Origin: Lysinibacillus sp. FSL M8-0337
GTDB taxonomy: Bacteria > Bacillota > Bacilli > Bacillales_A > Planococcaceae
Direction: 5' to 3'
NCBI RefSeq assembly: GCF_038593855.1
Contig: NZ_CP151996.1
Location: 1,922,001 to 1,986,000, forward strand
Length of the DNA stretch: 64,000 nt
The notes under the pieces are model-generated. The model was not told where the DNA came from. It worked only from the letters and a program-made list of their open reading frames with translations, and made no database searches. Positions 50,869 through 59,488 of the stretch are shown here, piece after piece. Position 1 is the stretch's first letter; each line of letters begins with the position of its first letter. Position numbers and translations under genes: made by a program.

Positions 50869-52065
50869 GTGGAGAGTATACTTAAAAATATTGCTTTTAA
50901 AGGTGTAGTGTATTATGAAAAAAACGGACAAATTATGCACTATTATGATGGTTATCAAGAACTCGAAAAGAAGCACAATATTAACCAAAATACACAATTT
51001 AATTTAGCATCATTAAGTAAAATGTTTACTGCCGTAATGACGTTCCAGCTAATTGAAAAAGGACGGTTACAGTTAGAAGATAAAATTTCAAATTGGTTTA
51101 ATGCACCTCATTTTACAGAAGTAACAGTAGCGCAATTACTAACACATACATCCGGTATTCCAGAGTACATAGCAGAAGATACAACAATAAGTGTTGAAAC
51201 ATTTATTGAAGTAGGGCTACCACAATTTGCGCCAAAAGAGTACTGGTCTTACAGTAATACGAATTATGTTTTGCTTGCGAAAATAATTGAGAAAGTTAGC
51301 AATTTATCATATGAAACATATTTACGACAATATATTGCAGAACCATTAAATCTTACATTTACAACAACTCAACCAGCCAAACAATGGGAAGCGCATGGTC
51401 AAACGTATGATTATGAGGAGCAACGATATAGAAACGTTTCGGATGACCCGTATTTTCATGAAATTGAAAAATATAATGATGCATATGGTGACGGTGGTAT
51501 TTATGGAACAGTAGCAGAGGTGGCGAAGTTTTTAAAGGCATTTTTGCAAGGTCAGTACATTAGCAAAAAGCATGTCCAATTAATGTTAACACCAACAGAA
51601 TTAACTGATAATTATGGCTATGGTTTTATTATTCAAGATGGTTGGGTTGGTCATACAGGAGGATGGCTTGGTTGTTCAGCACAAGCTTTTATTAATACAT
51701 CCACATCGGAATTGATCGTTTTAGCAACGAATCAAGAAGTGTTTCCTCAATATGAACAAGAAATTATGAATTACTTAATGGGAATACAATCCTCTGTTGA
51801 AGCACCAAAACATATCGACATATTATCGCTCTCTAAAGATGATGATATTACGGGTCGATATGAATTAGGAGATGAACATGGCACAAGATTTACGATTATA
51901 AAAGAAAGACAATTTATGATTTCATTTGAACATCAGTTGCCTGTGCCGCTTTATAAAATAGATGAGTCGTATTATTGGATACGTAATACGATGAGCTATG
52001 TAGATATCGTGAATCAATTATTTATCGATGAAGGTGTTGAAGTACCTTATCAAAAAGTTAATTGA
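50869..52065 (+). CDS. Serine hydrolase of the class C beta-lactamase/DD-peptidase family
   Basis: The 398-residue protein has the SxxK motif 'NLASLSKMFTAVM' (Ser about 46), the YxN motif 'EYWSYSNTNYVLLAKIIEKV' (about 123), and the HTG equivalent of KTG in 'WVGHTGGWLG' (about 264). There is no signal peptide, so it is probably cytosolic and an esterase-like member rather than a true beta-lactamase. A C-terminal lipocalin-like part ('DDDITGRYELGDEHGTRFTI') follows. AGGAGG precedes the GTG. It is likely controlled by the preceding MarR protein. Confidence 0.85.
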   Translation: MESILKNIAFKGVVYYEKNGQIMHYYDGYQELEKKHNINQNTQFNLASLSKMFTAVMTFQLIEKGRLQLEDKISNWFNAPHFTEVTVAQLLTHTSGIPEYIAEDTTISVETFIEVGLPQFAPKEYWSYSNTNYVLLAKIIEKVSNLSYETYLRQYIAEPLNLTFTTTQPAKQWEAHGQTYDYEEQRYRNVSDDPYFHEIEKYNDAYGDGGIYGTVAEVAKFLKAFLQGQYISKKHVQLMLTPTELTDNYGYGFIIQDGWVGHTGGWLGCSAQAFINTSTSELIVLATNQEVFPQYEQEIMNYLMGIQSSVEAPKHIDILSLSKDDDITGRYELGDEHGTRFTIIKERQFMISFEHQLPVPLYKIDESYYWIRNTMSYVDIVNQLFIDEGVEVPYQKVN

Positions 52066-52378
52066 TATAGTCAGAAAAGTTGTGCATGTATGAAAAGCCC
52101 AAAAGCAGTATGTACATGATAAAGGGATTAATTTAAACATTGCCGCAAATACTGCAGAAAATTAACTTTATTTTTCAATTAGCAATAATAGATTAATGTG
52201 TCCGTTAGATAAGGAATTGGAGAAATCATTAGAGTCAAGGAGGCAATTTATATACGCAAATTTTAGAGGATTCAATTGTGAATCCTCTAAAAAATGAATG
52301 GCAATATTATTATAAGGTAAATAAATCTGAATGGATGTTCTTTCAGACTACTTGGGTATCTTTTGAAGGGAATAATTT
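52066..52378. other. Gap with a fragmentary frame and a hairpin
   Basis: TTTTAGAGGATTC and GAATCCTCTAAAA form a perfect hairpin at 52260-52290, but the DNA around it reads through in one frame as 'LEDSIVNPLKNEWQYYYKVN' and 'KSEWMFFQTTWVSFEGNNL'. This runs into the next gene out of frame, so the next gene may be a fragment of a longer ancestor. Confidence 0.4.
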
Positions 52379-52720
52379 ATGCAAGAAGAAAAAAGATATA
52401 AAAATACAGTATGGTATAGATTTGGGGATTATGTATTTAAAGTAAGTAAATTAGATAGTGGAAATACTGTTGTTTGGGTTAGTTTTAAAGGTTATAATAT
52501 AGCTTTTCCAATGATAATAAGAGAGTTTTTATATGAAATGGAAATATATAATTATTTTGATGATATGAGAGTCAATTGTGACTGGAATGGACATAGAGGT
52601 TTTGAAGTAAAACAAGAAGAAGTAGATTTATTGATTGGTGAAATACTAAATTTTTGTACCGAAAATGAACCTGAAACTATGGGTTTAATAGAAAAATATA
52701 ATGATAATGAATGGCATTAA
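52379..52720 (+). CDS. Hypothetical 113-residue protein, possibly 5'-truncated
   Basis: The product has 'KYKNTVWYRF'-like aromatic strands, 'NTVVWVSFKGYNIAFPMIIR' and an acidic helical end 'LLIGEILNFCTENEPETMG'. Sequence just upstream in another frame has matching character, suggesting a frameshift at the A-rich GCAAGAAGAAAAAAG near 52380. No family recognised and the ribosome site (AAGGGAAT) is modest. Confidence 0.45.
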   Translation: MQEEKRYKNTVWYRFGDYVFKVSKLDSGNTVVWVSFKGYNIAFPMIIREFLYEMEIYNYFDDMRVNCDWNGHRGFEVKQEEVDLLIGEILNFCTENEPETMGLIEKYNDNEWH

Positions 52721-52827
52721 TGTTAATGATTAACAACTAAAAAATTGCGAAGAATATTAATCTAACAAATTATTTCTTTGTAAATTTGCACGAAAATGTT
52801 ACTTAAGATAAAATCTAAAGGGAGTAT

Positions 52828-53037
52828 TTGAGAGTAAAGTTGATATATCTTTTGCTAAAATGTGAGGTGTTAAGTATAGAAAGACTAGTTGTCAGTGGTA
52901 CTGCTTTTAGAGATAATGCAGTGTTATATATGTATAAAGCAGGAAAAGTTTACGCAGTCCGAGAGGATTGTTGTATTTGGAGAATTGGTAGCGAAATATA
53001 TGAAGCTCTCAACAATTTATGTGAAGGGGGAGAGTAA
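52828..53037 (+). CDS. Short hypothetical frame next to the IS element
   Basis: The 69-residue frame begins at TTG close behind AAAGGGAG (only two bases apart) and reads 'IERLVVSGTAFRDNAVLYMY' and 'KAGKVYAVREDCCIWRIGSE'. It could be the C-terminal part of a lost protein; the true start is unclear. It ends 43 bp before the IS left end. Confidence 0.3.
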   Translation: MRVKLIYLLLKCEVLSIERLVVSGTAFRDNAVLYMYKAGKVYAVREDCCIWRIGSEIYEALNNLCEGGE

Positions 53038-53134
53038 AAAGTAATACATAAAAAAATAAGAAAATAAAAAATACCCAATGTGAACTGCACCCCAATTGTT
53101 AGACACATCTAACAATTGGAGGTGCAGTTTTTAT

Positions 53135-53647
53135 ATGGCTAAATTTAGTGGAGAAGAAAAGTTAAATGCTGTTTTAAGATATTTAAATGGAAATGAAAGT
53201 GCGAGATCAATTGCCAAAGAAATAGGCGTTTTACACCCTAATCTTTTAACTTGGGTGAAACATTATAAACAACGTGGTGTTGATGCTTTTGTAAAACAAT
53301 ATACAAATTACTCTGCACAGTTTAAACTAGACGTACTAAATTTTATGATTGAACACGGTACATCCTTAACTGAAACAGCTGCTATTTTTCATATAGTGGC
53401 TCCTTCAACCCTATGTGTTTGGAGAAAACAATTTGAAACAAAAGGATTCGATGCCCTTCAGTCAAGGAAAAAGGGGCGTCCATCCATGAAAAAAGAAACG
53501 AACAAACAACCAAAACAAGTACTAGTAGAGGGCTCACCGGAAGCACTTCGAGCAGAAATCGACCGACTACGTATGGAAAACGATTATTTAAAAAAGTTGA
53601 ATGCCTTAGTTCAAGCCAAGGAAAAATCACCAAAGAAGACAAAGTAA
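53135..53647 (+). CDS. IS3-family transposase OrfA
   Basis: The 170-residue protein holds two helix-turn-helix units ('NESARSIAKEIGVLHPNLLT' at about 20-40 and 'TSLTETAAIFHIVAPSTLCV' at about 72-92) and a C-terminal leucine-zipper-like helix 'ALRAEIDRLRMENDYLKKLN'. It binds the IS ends. ATG 53135 lies 10 bases after GGAGGTG. Ribosomes slipping back one base on A6G (53590-53596) would enter the OrfB frame and make the full OrfAB transposase. Confidence 0.92.
   Translation: MAKFSGEEKLNAVLRYLNGNESARSIAKEIGVLHPNLLTWVKHYKQRGVDAFVKQYTNYSAQFKLDVLNFMIEHGTSLTETAAIFHIVAPSTLCVWRKQFETKGFDALQSRKKGRPSMKKETNKQPKQVLVEGSPEALRAEIDRLRMENDYLKKLNALVQAKEKSPKKTK
53590..53596 (+). promoter_or_regulatory. Programmed -1 frameshift heptamer (AAAAAAG)
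   Basis: A AAA AAG within the OrfA zipper region is the usual IS3-family slip site; after a -1 shift the frame continues 'VECLSSSQGKITKEDKVKVI' into OrfB without a stop. Confidence 0.75.
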
Positions 53648-53679
53648 AGGTCATCTATGAACTAAGGTACAAATACCCG

Positions 53680-54489
53680 GTGAAGGCTCTCGTGGCATTC
53701 GCAAAGATTCCACGTAGCACGTACTACGATTTAGTGAAGAAGATGAATCGACCAGATTCAGATGCCGAGTTAAAGGCCGAAATTCAAGCAATTTATAACG
53801 AACATGAGGGTCGTTACGGCTACCGTCGCATTCGTGATGAGCTCGCGAATCGTGGGCAAAAGGTGAATCATAAGAAAGTACAACGCATGATGAAAGAGCT
53901 TGGTTTAAAGTGCATAGTAAGAATGAAAAAGTATAAATCTTATAAAGGGACAGTTGGCAAAATTGCGGATAATATTTTAAATCGTAACTTTAAAGCCGAT
54001 GCCCCAAACGAGAAATGGGTAACGGATATTACTGAGTTTAAATTATTTGGCGAAAAGCTTTATTTATCGCCTGTTTTAGACTTGTTTAACGGAGAAATTA
54101 TCACCTATACAATTGGCTCTAGACCTACCTATTCATTGGTCTCAGAGATGTTGGAGAAGGCTTTAGCACGCTTGCCAGAAGAACATAAACTACTCATGCA
54201 TTCCGATCAAGGCTGGCATTATCAAATGAAGCAATATCGCCACGCTCTAAAAGCAAAAGGTGTTGTGCAAAGTATGTCACGTAAAGGGAATTGTCATGAT
54301 AACTCCGTAATGGAGAATTTCTTTGGCATAATGAAGTCCGAATTCCTTTATTTAAAGGAATTCGAAAGTGTGGAGCAGTTTAAAATAGAATTAGAACAAT
54401 ATATGAACTATTACAACACAAAACGTATCAAGGCAAAATTAAAACTGAGTCCGGTGCAATACCGAACTCAGTTTATCCAAGCTGCCTAA
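53680..54489 (+). CDS. IS3-family transposase OrfB (DDE catalytic part)
   Basis: The 269-residue part shows an HTH_21-type segment ('EGRYGYRRIRDELANRGQKV') and the DDE retroviral-integrase-like core: first Asp in 'EKWVTDITEFKLFGEKLYLS', second in 'LMHSDQGWHYQ', Glu in 'NSVMENFFGIMKSEFLY', with D-x34/35-E spacing. GTG 53680 is only the first start in the frame; the real product is probably the OrfAB fusion. No stop or frameshift inside, so the element could be active. Confidence 0.92.
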   Translation: MKALVAFAKIPRSTYYDLVKKMNRPDSDAELKAEIQAIYNEHEGRYGYRRIRDELANRGQKVNHKKVQRMMKELGLKCIVRMKKYKSYKGTVGKIADNILNRNFKADAPNEKWVTDITEFKLFGEKLYLSPVLDLFNGEIITYTIGSRPTYSLVSEMLEKALARLPEEHKLLMHSDQGWHYQMKQYRHALKAKGVVQSMSRKGNCHDNSVMENFFGIMKSEFLYLKEFESVEQFKIELEQYMNYYNTKRIKAKLKLSPVQYRTQFIQAA

Positions 54490-54579
54490 ATGAAATAACC
54501 GTGTCTAACTTTTAGGGGTCACTTCAATGCCGAATGAATTTACTTACAAGAACCACTTATAGAACCTTTGAATAAAAAA

Positions 54580-54622
54580 ATAAAGCGCTTGATTGCCTAC
54601 AACAGGCTACAAGCGCTTTTTT
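54580..54622 (+). terminator. Intrinsic terminator downstream of the IS
   Basis: AAAGCGCTTG and CAAGCGCTTT, with an inner GCCT/AGGC pair, are followed by TTTTTTTGC. With the IS removed it would end the interrupted region's message. Confidence 0.88.
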
Positions 54623-54814
54623 TGCATGTTTAAATATTGAGTGGTTAAGATATAACCAAAAGAGGGCTTGGAACAATCTAGAAGTGTAGAAATTGACGCT
54701 ACTATATGGTTTACATTCTCTTAATATTCAATTAGGAATATTTTAAATGAATTAACCAAAAATATTGTATAGTTATTTTCAATAAAAAAGAATAGAAGGA
54801 TGGGATGATTAGAA

Positions 54815-55642
54815 ATGAAGAAATTTTTCTCTCTGTTGTTTATTTTATCTTTGTTTGTATTTATGCCCTTGGTCACTAACGCAAATGATCTTTCTGAAGA
54901 GACCATAGAACTTCAGCGAAATGATAGAACCGACTTTTCTATTCCTGAAAAAAGCGATTTAACATCAATCATGACAGATGGGGATAGCAAAATTTATAAA
55001 GTTGCCCTTGGTATGAACAGAAGCGAGAAATTAACCTTGGTAACTAGAAAAACATTTGATGTAGAGATTACAGATCCAAAAGGGGATACAATCGTTCAGA
55101 AAACTGGATTAGGGGACGAGGGTAATAGACAAGTTGAATTTGATACAAGTATTGTTGGTAATTATCATATTCATATTAAACCCTCGGAAGATGGCAGAAA
55201 TAATTATCCGTATAGTTTACGAACAATTGTAGGGGAGCCAGTCTATCTATATGCTAATCCAAGTTATCGAGTAGATTTACGTACTTCCTCTATTTCCTCA
55301 AGAAACACAACAAGTGCTATTCAATATTTTGATTTAACAAATGTTAGCAGTATTCCGGATGATGCTATTTTGACGGATTTTACAATAGGTGGTACGGAGA
55401 CAAATCGTAATTTAGTTAGCCTATATTCTATTAAGAGAAGTTTACGTCCAAATTCTACTTCTTCTTGGATTGATGCTACGTTCCCTTTATATAATCCCAA
55501 ACAATTAGATGCTGTACCTAAACACGCTCAAATAAAAGTAAAGCAATCTTATGCTTTTAAATACTCTGCCTCTTTCAATCGTCCAGGCACCTATACTTTG
55601 CACCCCTTTGTTTTAATAAGCTATAAACGGGAAATGAAATAA
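54815..55642 (+). CDS. Secreted beta-rich protein (PPC-like domain), unknown
   Basis: The 275-residue protein has a clear signal peptide (cleavage after 'LVTNANA'-like region, about residue 24). Residues 60-145 look like a bacterial pre-peptidase C-terminal domain ('FDVEITDPKGDTIVQKTGLG', 'SIVGNYHIHIKPSEDGRNNY'). The second half is beta-rich without family hits by eye. The next gene starts 15 bp after its stop, so they form a two-gene operon. AGAAGGATGGG precedes the ATG. Confidence 0.7.
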   Translation: MKKFFSLLFILSLFVFMPLVTNANDLSEETIELQRNDRTDFSIPEKSDLTSIMTDGDSKIYKVALGMNRSEKLTLVTRKTFDVEITDPKGDTIVQKTGLGDEGNRQVEFDTSIVGNYHIHIKPSEDGRNNYPYSLRTIVGEPVYLYANPSYRVDLRTSSISSRNTTSAIQYFDLTNVSSIPDDAILTDFTIGGTETNRNLVSLYSIKRSLRPNSTSSWIDATFPLYNPKQLDAVPKHAQIKVKQSYAFKYSASFNRPGTYTLHPFVLISYKREMK

Positions 55643-55657
55643 TAGGAGGATTTAAAC

Positions 55658-56659
55658 ATGTTGCACTCATTACGTTCAATTTCTCAAAGACAAACTTTTA
55701 ACTCTCCGTCTTATCCAAAAAAGGTGTTTTCTCGTAAAGAACAACAGGCTTCTTTAAACTCAAATCAATTAGGCTCCCAATTACGGGAAGTACATCACCA
55801 TAAGCGGGATAATCGTTTGACCATCAAGAAACATCCAGTTGTAGGTAATCCAAATAATTATAAACGCTTCTCCTTAGAGGGAAAAAGCCAAATGTTAGCG
55901 AGCATACAAAATTATATTCATACCGGTAATCCTGCTTATCTAAATAGTGTAAGAGATAAGAATAAGGTTTTAAAGGGATCTCAAAGTTTAGGAAGTGTAG
56001 CTTCAGCTTTGAAAAAAATGGAGTTACATATTCAAAAAAAGCAGACTAAATTAAAATCAAATATAATAGAATCTCCATCAAGAGAAAGTAATTTTCACAA
56101 TCAATACCAAGCAAAAGTTCTACATGTCGATCAAAATTTTAATTTGACTATCAAAAACAATAAAGTTTATGGCATTCCAACTGATTATGGGATTATTAAT
56201 TATCAGTTTATTGATGATGGATCATCTAGATATGTAAAGTTATTACATTATGATAATCAAATATCCGATCACAAACGTGTTCATTTAGAGCGAAAACGGC
56301 AATTGTTACAGGACATCCAAACATTTATTCATACAGGTAGTTCTTCATGGTTACACACAGCGAGAGATAACAGTGAGATTTTAAAGGGCTTTGAAAGTTT
56401 TGGCATTACAACAGAAGAACCCTTTACCATAAATAATGGATCTAAACGATATCGAATTAGTCCGAGCGGTATTTTGCACGATGTTGATTTGGAAAGCAAG
56501 GGTATGCGTGAAAAAGATTGGCGCAAATATGGTCACGACGAAAATACAGTTTTTTTAATTCAAGGAAAAGAGTATAAAATGGATGAAAACGGAAGACTTC
56601 CTTTACCAGAAGATTATGTTCATAAATATGAGCAAGTGAAAATTTTTAAAAGAAACTAA
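55658..56659 (+). CDS. Protein with internal duplication, unknown (possible effector)
   Basis: The 333-residue protein has no signal peptide. A module of about 55 residues occurs twice: 'HKRFSL/VHLExKxQMLxxIQ', 'IHTGNPAYLNSVRDKNKVLK' at about 68-113 and 'IHTGSSSWLHTARDNSEILK' at about 208-255, each ending G(S/F)xSxG. A different C-terminal domain follows ('ENTVFLIQGKEYKMDENGRL'). Repeat modules plus a distinct C-terminus recall polymorphic effectors, but no catalytic motif is seen. AGGAGG precedes the ATG; it is second in the operon with the secreted protein. Confidence 0.65.
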   Translation: MLHSLRSISQRQTFNSPSYPKKVFSRKEQQASLNSNQLGSQLREVHHHKRDNRLTIKKHPVVGNPNNYKRFSLEGKSQMLASIQNYIHTGNPAYLNSVRDKNKVLKGSQSLGSVASALKKMELHIQKKQTKLKSNIIESPSRESNFHNQYQAKVLHVDQNFNLTIKNNKVYGIPTDYGIINYQFIDDGSSRYVKLLHYDNQISDHKRVHLERKRQLLQDIQTFIHTGSSSWLHTARDNSEILKGFESFGITTEEPFTINNGSKRYRISPSGILHDVDLESKGMREKDWRKYGHDENTVFLIQGKEYKMDENGRLPLPEDYVHKYEQVKIFKRN

Positions 56660-56690
56660 AAGAGGGCTATAATGGCTCTCATTTTTATAA
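56656..56690 (+). terminator. Short terminator-like hairpin
   Basis: AGAGGGCT and GGCTCTC pair around a short loop, then ATTTTTAT. Confidence 0.55.
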
Positions 56691-56899
56691 GGTCAAGGAG
56701 ACGATGACAATGGGTACCATATCTAGTGAAAGGTAATAAAAAATAATGTACATTTCTTTATGCAAGTTGTCTTTGCAAAAATCCAAATGCATTGACAGCA
56801 TATTCGGAAGCTGAAAAAAATTCCATATTGTCATGTATAATAAATGTATAAATTAATCTATTGATTCTTATAGAAGCGGACAGTATGGGGGAAAAGATA

Positions 56900-57586
56900 A
56901 TGGAGATTTTAGAATTACCGATTGAATTTGAATTTAACGGACAAAGGAACACGATATATCCTAGCTTAATTGTATGGAACAATGAACTAACATTGGTCGA
57001 TACAGGGTATATAAATTTTTTACCATTGATTGAAAAAGAAATTATTAAATGTGGCTATGAAATGAAATATTTAAAGAATATTATCATTACGCATTATGAT
57101 GATGATCATATCGGCTCTTTACATGATTTCAAAGAAAAATATCCTTGGATAAACATTATTGCTAGTGAAATAGAATCATCATATATTAGTGGTGAAATGA
57201 AGTCTGAGAGATTAGTTCAGGCGGAGGAATTACTGGAAAATATGCCACTTGAAGAAATGGAATTTGGCAAATGGTTTATCAAGCAACTAAAGGAATTAAA
57301 GCATATTGCAATCAATCAAAAGGTCCATGACGGTGACATGATTTTACATCACGAATGTCGAGTAGTTGCAACACCTGGGCATACATCCGGGCATATTTCA
57401 TTATATTTTCCAAAGTTAAATAGTGTTATTACAGGCGATGCTGCTGCTAATGAAAATCAACAATTAGTTATAGCGAATCCACACTTTTGTTTAAACATGG
57501 ATAACGCAAAACACTCTTTGTGTAAAATTAAAAACCTTCAAGCTGACACGTACTATTGTTATCATGGTGGGAAAATTACTTTATAG
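56900..57586 (+). CDS. MBL-fold metallo-hydrolase with an altered HxHxDH motif
   Basis: The 228-residue protein has the metallo-beta-lactamase fold: 'LTLVDTGYINFLPLIEKEII', the metal motif 'IITHYDDDHIGSLHDF' (about 68-83; the second His of HxHxDH is Asp), 'VVATPGHTSGHISLYF' with the third His, 'VITGDAAANEN' with the bridging Asp, and a terminal 'YYCYHGGKITL'. The His-to-Asp change occurs in several MBL subfamilies. ATG 56900 follows GGGGGAAAAG. Substrate unknown. Confidence 0.85.
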   Translation: MEILELPIEFEFNGQRNTIYPSLIVWNNELTLVDTGYINFLPLIEKEIIKCGYEMKYLKNIIITHYDDDHIGSLHDFKEKYPWINIIASEIESSYISGEMKSERLVQAEELLENMPLEEMEFGKWFIKQLKELKHIAINQKVHDGDMILHHECRVVATPGHTSGHISLYFPKLNSVITGDAAANENQQLVIANPHFCLNMDNAKHSLCKIKNLQADTYYCYHGGKITL

Positions 57587-57675
57587 TAGGGGGTGAAGCA
57601 TGTTCAAATGGCAATTGTGATTGGAGAAATTAAAATTTTAGCGCATCACTTTATGTTAATAAGTTTTTTACATTA

Positions 57676-57724
57676 AGCAGCACGCTATTGACACATTGTG
57701 ATGACATGTCTCAATAGCGTGCTT
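57676..57724. terminator. Long-stem terminator between the MBL gene and the immunity array
   Basis: AGCACGCTATTGA and TCAATAGCGTGCT are exact complements around a 19-base loop; it can serve both convergent units. Confidence 0.8.
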
Positions 57725-57756
57725 GTATTATAGTTTTCCATTTTAAAGTAGATGCA

Positions 57757-58251
57757 TTAAAACTTTTTCTTAAGCTTACGTTGTAGCACTTTAAGAGAAG
57801 TTTTATTTTTCTTTGTTAATTTTTTCAAAGTTTCTTTAGCGTATTTATTCGCAGGGTCTAATGCCAAAATTTTATGGCAAGTTTCAAGAGCTTTTTCATT
57901 ACTTACTAACTTATCGGGCACCTCATTTAGGAATAATAAGTGTTCTAACGTATCGGGATCTTGTTCATTTGTCAAAGCTACTAGCCTTTCAGCGTGAAAT
58001 AGGGCGCAGTGATAGGCACCTTCTATATGCGTTAATGAACATATAAATAAAGATAATGCAAGATTGTGTAATTCAACAGATTCTTCCTTCATTAATAAAT
58101 AGTGCAAAAAAGTATAATTCATCATATTGCCGTTATCGTAAACGATCGATATTAGTTCACTCTGAAATTGGTCGAAATCGCTTTTGTGATATAACGCTTC
58201 AGCTTCTTTAAAGTTGAATGATAGAATTTGATGCTCTAGATTTTTTAACAT
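57757..58251 (-). CDS. Immunity-like paralogue 3 of 3
   Basis: The 164-residue protein shares 'MLKNLEHQILSFNFKEAEAL' and 'LHNLALSLFICSLTHIEGAY' with the two genes upstream on the same strand, and a TPR-like end 'ALETCHKILALDPANKYAKE'. It has an extra Lys-rich tail. It is the most distal copy of a tandem triplicate behind a toxin-like fragment. All-helical; family name not known to me. Each copy has its own spacer with a hairpin. Confidence 0.72.
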   Translation of the reverse strand: MLKNLEHQILSFNFKEAEALYHKSDFDQFQSELISIVYDNGNMMNYTFLHYLLMKEESVELHNLALSLFICSLTHIEGAYHCALFHAERLVALTNEQDPDTLEHLLFLNEVPDKLVSNEKALETCHKILALDPANKYAKETLKKLTKKNKTSLKVLQRKLKKKF

Positions 58252-58342
58252 GGAATCAACACCTACATATTACTAATTTTTAGCTATTTAAACATTTTAA
58301 ATCGCATCAATAGATAAGAAGGGCTCTTAACCATTTTAAATA

Positions 58343-58386
58343 TCACTAGGTTAAAACGAATCCTTATAACTTTTTAACCTAGTGCT
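58343..58386 (-). terminator. Hairpin between immunity paralogues 2 and 3
   Basis: CACTAGGTTAAAA pairs with TTTTTAACCTAGTG around a 14-base loop, just after copy 2 (minus strand). Confidence 0.7.
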
Positions 58387-58423
58387 TGTATGTCTTTTCA
58401 CAAATGTAATGAATAATTTTACT

Positions 58424-58870
58424 TCATTTTACTTGCAATTCTTTAAGGGAAGTTTTCGCAGTTTTATTCGAAGGGTCTAACGCTAAAATTTTATGGCAAA
58501 TGTCAATCCCTTTTTCGTCACTCACTAATTGATCGGGCACAGTATTAAGGAATAATAAATGTTCTAAGCTAAGTGTATCTTGTTCATTTGTTAATTCGAC
58601 AGCTCTTTGTGCGTGAAAGAGGGCACAATGATAGGCGCCTTCAATAGGTGTTAATGCATTTACAAATAATGAAAAGGCAAGATTATGTAACTTTGCTGAT
58701 TCTTCTTTCATTAATAAATAAAGCAAAAAGGTGTAATTAATCATATTGCGGTTATCATAAGCGATTGATATTAGCTGATCATGAAATTGTTGGAAATCCA
58801 TTTTGTGATAGAATGCTTCAGCATCTTTAAAGTTGGCTGATAAAATGAGCTGTTCTAAATTTTTTAACAT
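58424..58870 (-). CDS. Immunity-like paralogue 2 of 3
   Basis: The 148-residue protein is closely related to its neighbours ('MLKNLEQLILSANFKDAEAF', 'LHNLAFSLFVNALTPIEGAY', 'DICHKILALDPSNKTAKTSL'). GGAGAATG lies before the ATG at 58870. It differs from copies 1 and 3 at scattered positions, as in duplicated immunity genes that may match different toxin variants; that is inference. Confidence 0.75.
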   Translation of the reverse strand: MLKNLEQLILSANFKDAEAFYHKMDFQQFHDQLISIAYDNRNMINYTFLLYLLMKEESAKLHNLAFSLFVNALTPIEGAYHCALFHAQRAVELTNEQDTLSLEHLLFLNTVPDQLVSDEKGIDICHKILALDPSNKTAKTSLKELQVK

Positions 58871-58947
58871 GCTTCATTCTCCTTTGTTGTATTTTCATAA
58901 TTAACAAAGTTTTATAGTTTCTAGGAGCTTTTTAGTTTTTTTAAATT

Positions 58948-59012
58948 TACGCCTATTTATTAATAGGCGTAATAGGGTAGAGAGCTAGATAAGAAAGGCG
59001 CTTGTACTTTTT
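58948..59012 (-). terminator. Two hairpins between immunity paralogues 1 and 2
   Basis: TTACGCCTATT / AATAGGCGTAA (58948-58973) and GCGCTTGT / ACAAGTGC (about 59000-59024 side) follow copy 1 on the minus strand. T-runs are weak. Confidence 0.5.
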
Positions 59013-59032
59013 TCACAAGTGCATAAGATCGT

Positions 59033-59488
59033 TTACTTCATTCTGCGTTGTAACTTTTTAAGTACACTTTTGGCAATTTCATTCGAAGGCTCTAACGCTA
59101 AAATTTTATGGCAAGTTTCAAGGGCTTTTTCATCACTTACGACTTGATCGGGCACCCCGTATATGAATAATAAATTTTCTAAATCCCCTACATCTTGTTC
59201 ATTTGTCAATTCGATAGCTCTTTGTGCGTGATAGAGAGCACAATGATAGGCACCTTCGATAGGTGTTAAAGCATGTACACATAATGAAAAGGCAAGATTG
59301 TGTAACTCTGCGGTTTCTTTCTTCATTATAAGATAATGCAAAAAGGTATAGTAAATCATATTGCGGTTGTCATAAGCAATGGAGATTAATTCACTATAAA
59401 ATTGCTCAAAATTGCTTTTTAGATATAATTTTTCAGCTTCTTTAAAATTGAATGACAAAATTAATTTTTCCAAATTTTTCAACATCAT
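59033..59488 (-). CDS. Immunity-like paralogue 1 of 3, coupled to the toxin fragment
   Basis: The 151-residue protein is the copy nearest the toxin fragment; its start overlaps the toxin stop by four bases (59485-59488), a typical toxin-immunity coupling. It carries 'MLKNLEKLILSFNFKEAEKL', 'LHNLAFSLCVHALTPIEGAY' and 'ALETCHKILALEPSNEIAKS'. Predicted all-helical, with a TPR-like C-terminus. It probably neutralises the toxin domain encoded upstream. Confidence 0.75.
   Translation of the reverse strand: MMLKNLEKLILSFNFKEAEKLYLKSNFEQFYSELISIAYDNRNMIYYTFLHYLIMKKETAELHNLAFSLCVHALTPIEGAYHCALYHAQRAIELTNEQDVGDLENLLFIYGVPDQVVSDEKALETCHKILALEPSNEIAKSVLKKLQRRMK

Larger units (their letters stand above)
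53081..54526 (+). mobile_element. IS3-family (IS150-like) insertion sequence, 1446 bp, apparently intact
   Basis: The ends begin TGAACTGCACCCC and (complement of the right end) TGAAGTGACCCC; 20 of the 26 terminal bases match, including GTTAGACAC. ATG flanks both sides, consistent with a 3-bp target duplication. Inside are orfA and orfB in the IS3 arrangement with a -1 frameshift signal A6G at 53590-53596. The left end carries a perfect 12-bp hairpin (53092-53119) that would hide the ribosome site of orfA in messages entering from outside. Confidence 0.93.

Noticed and set aside
56758..56982. 74-codon minus-strand frame opposite the MBL gene start
   Set aside because: It overlaps the promoter and first codons of a clear metallo-hydrolase and shows no recognisable domain.
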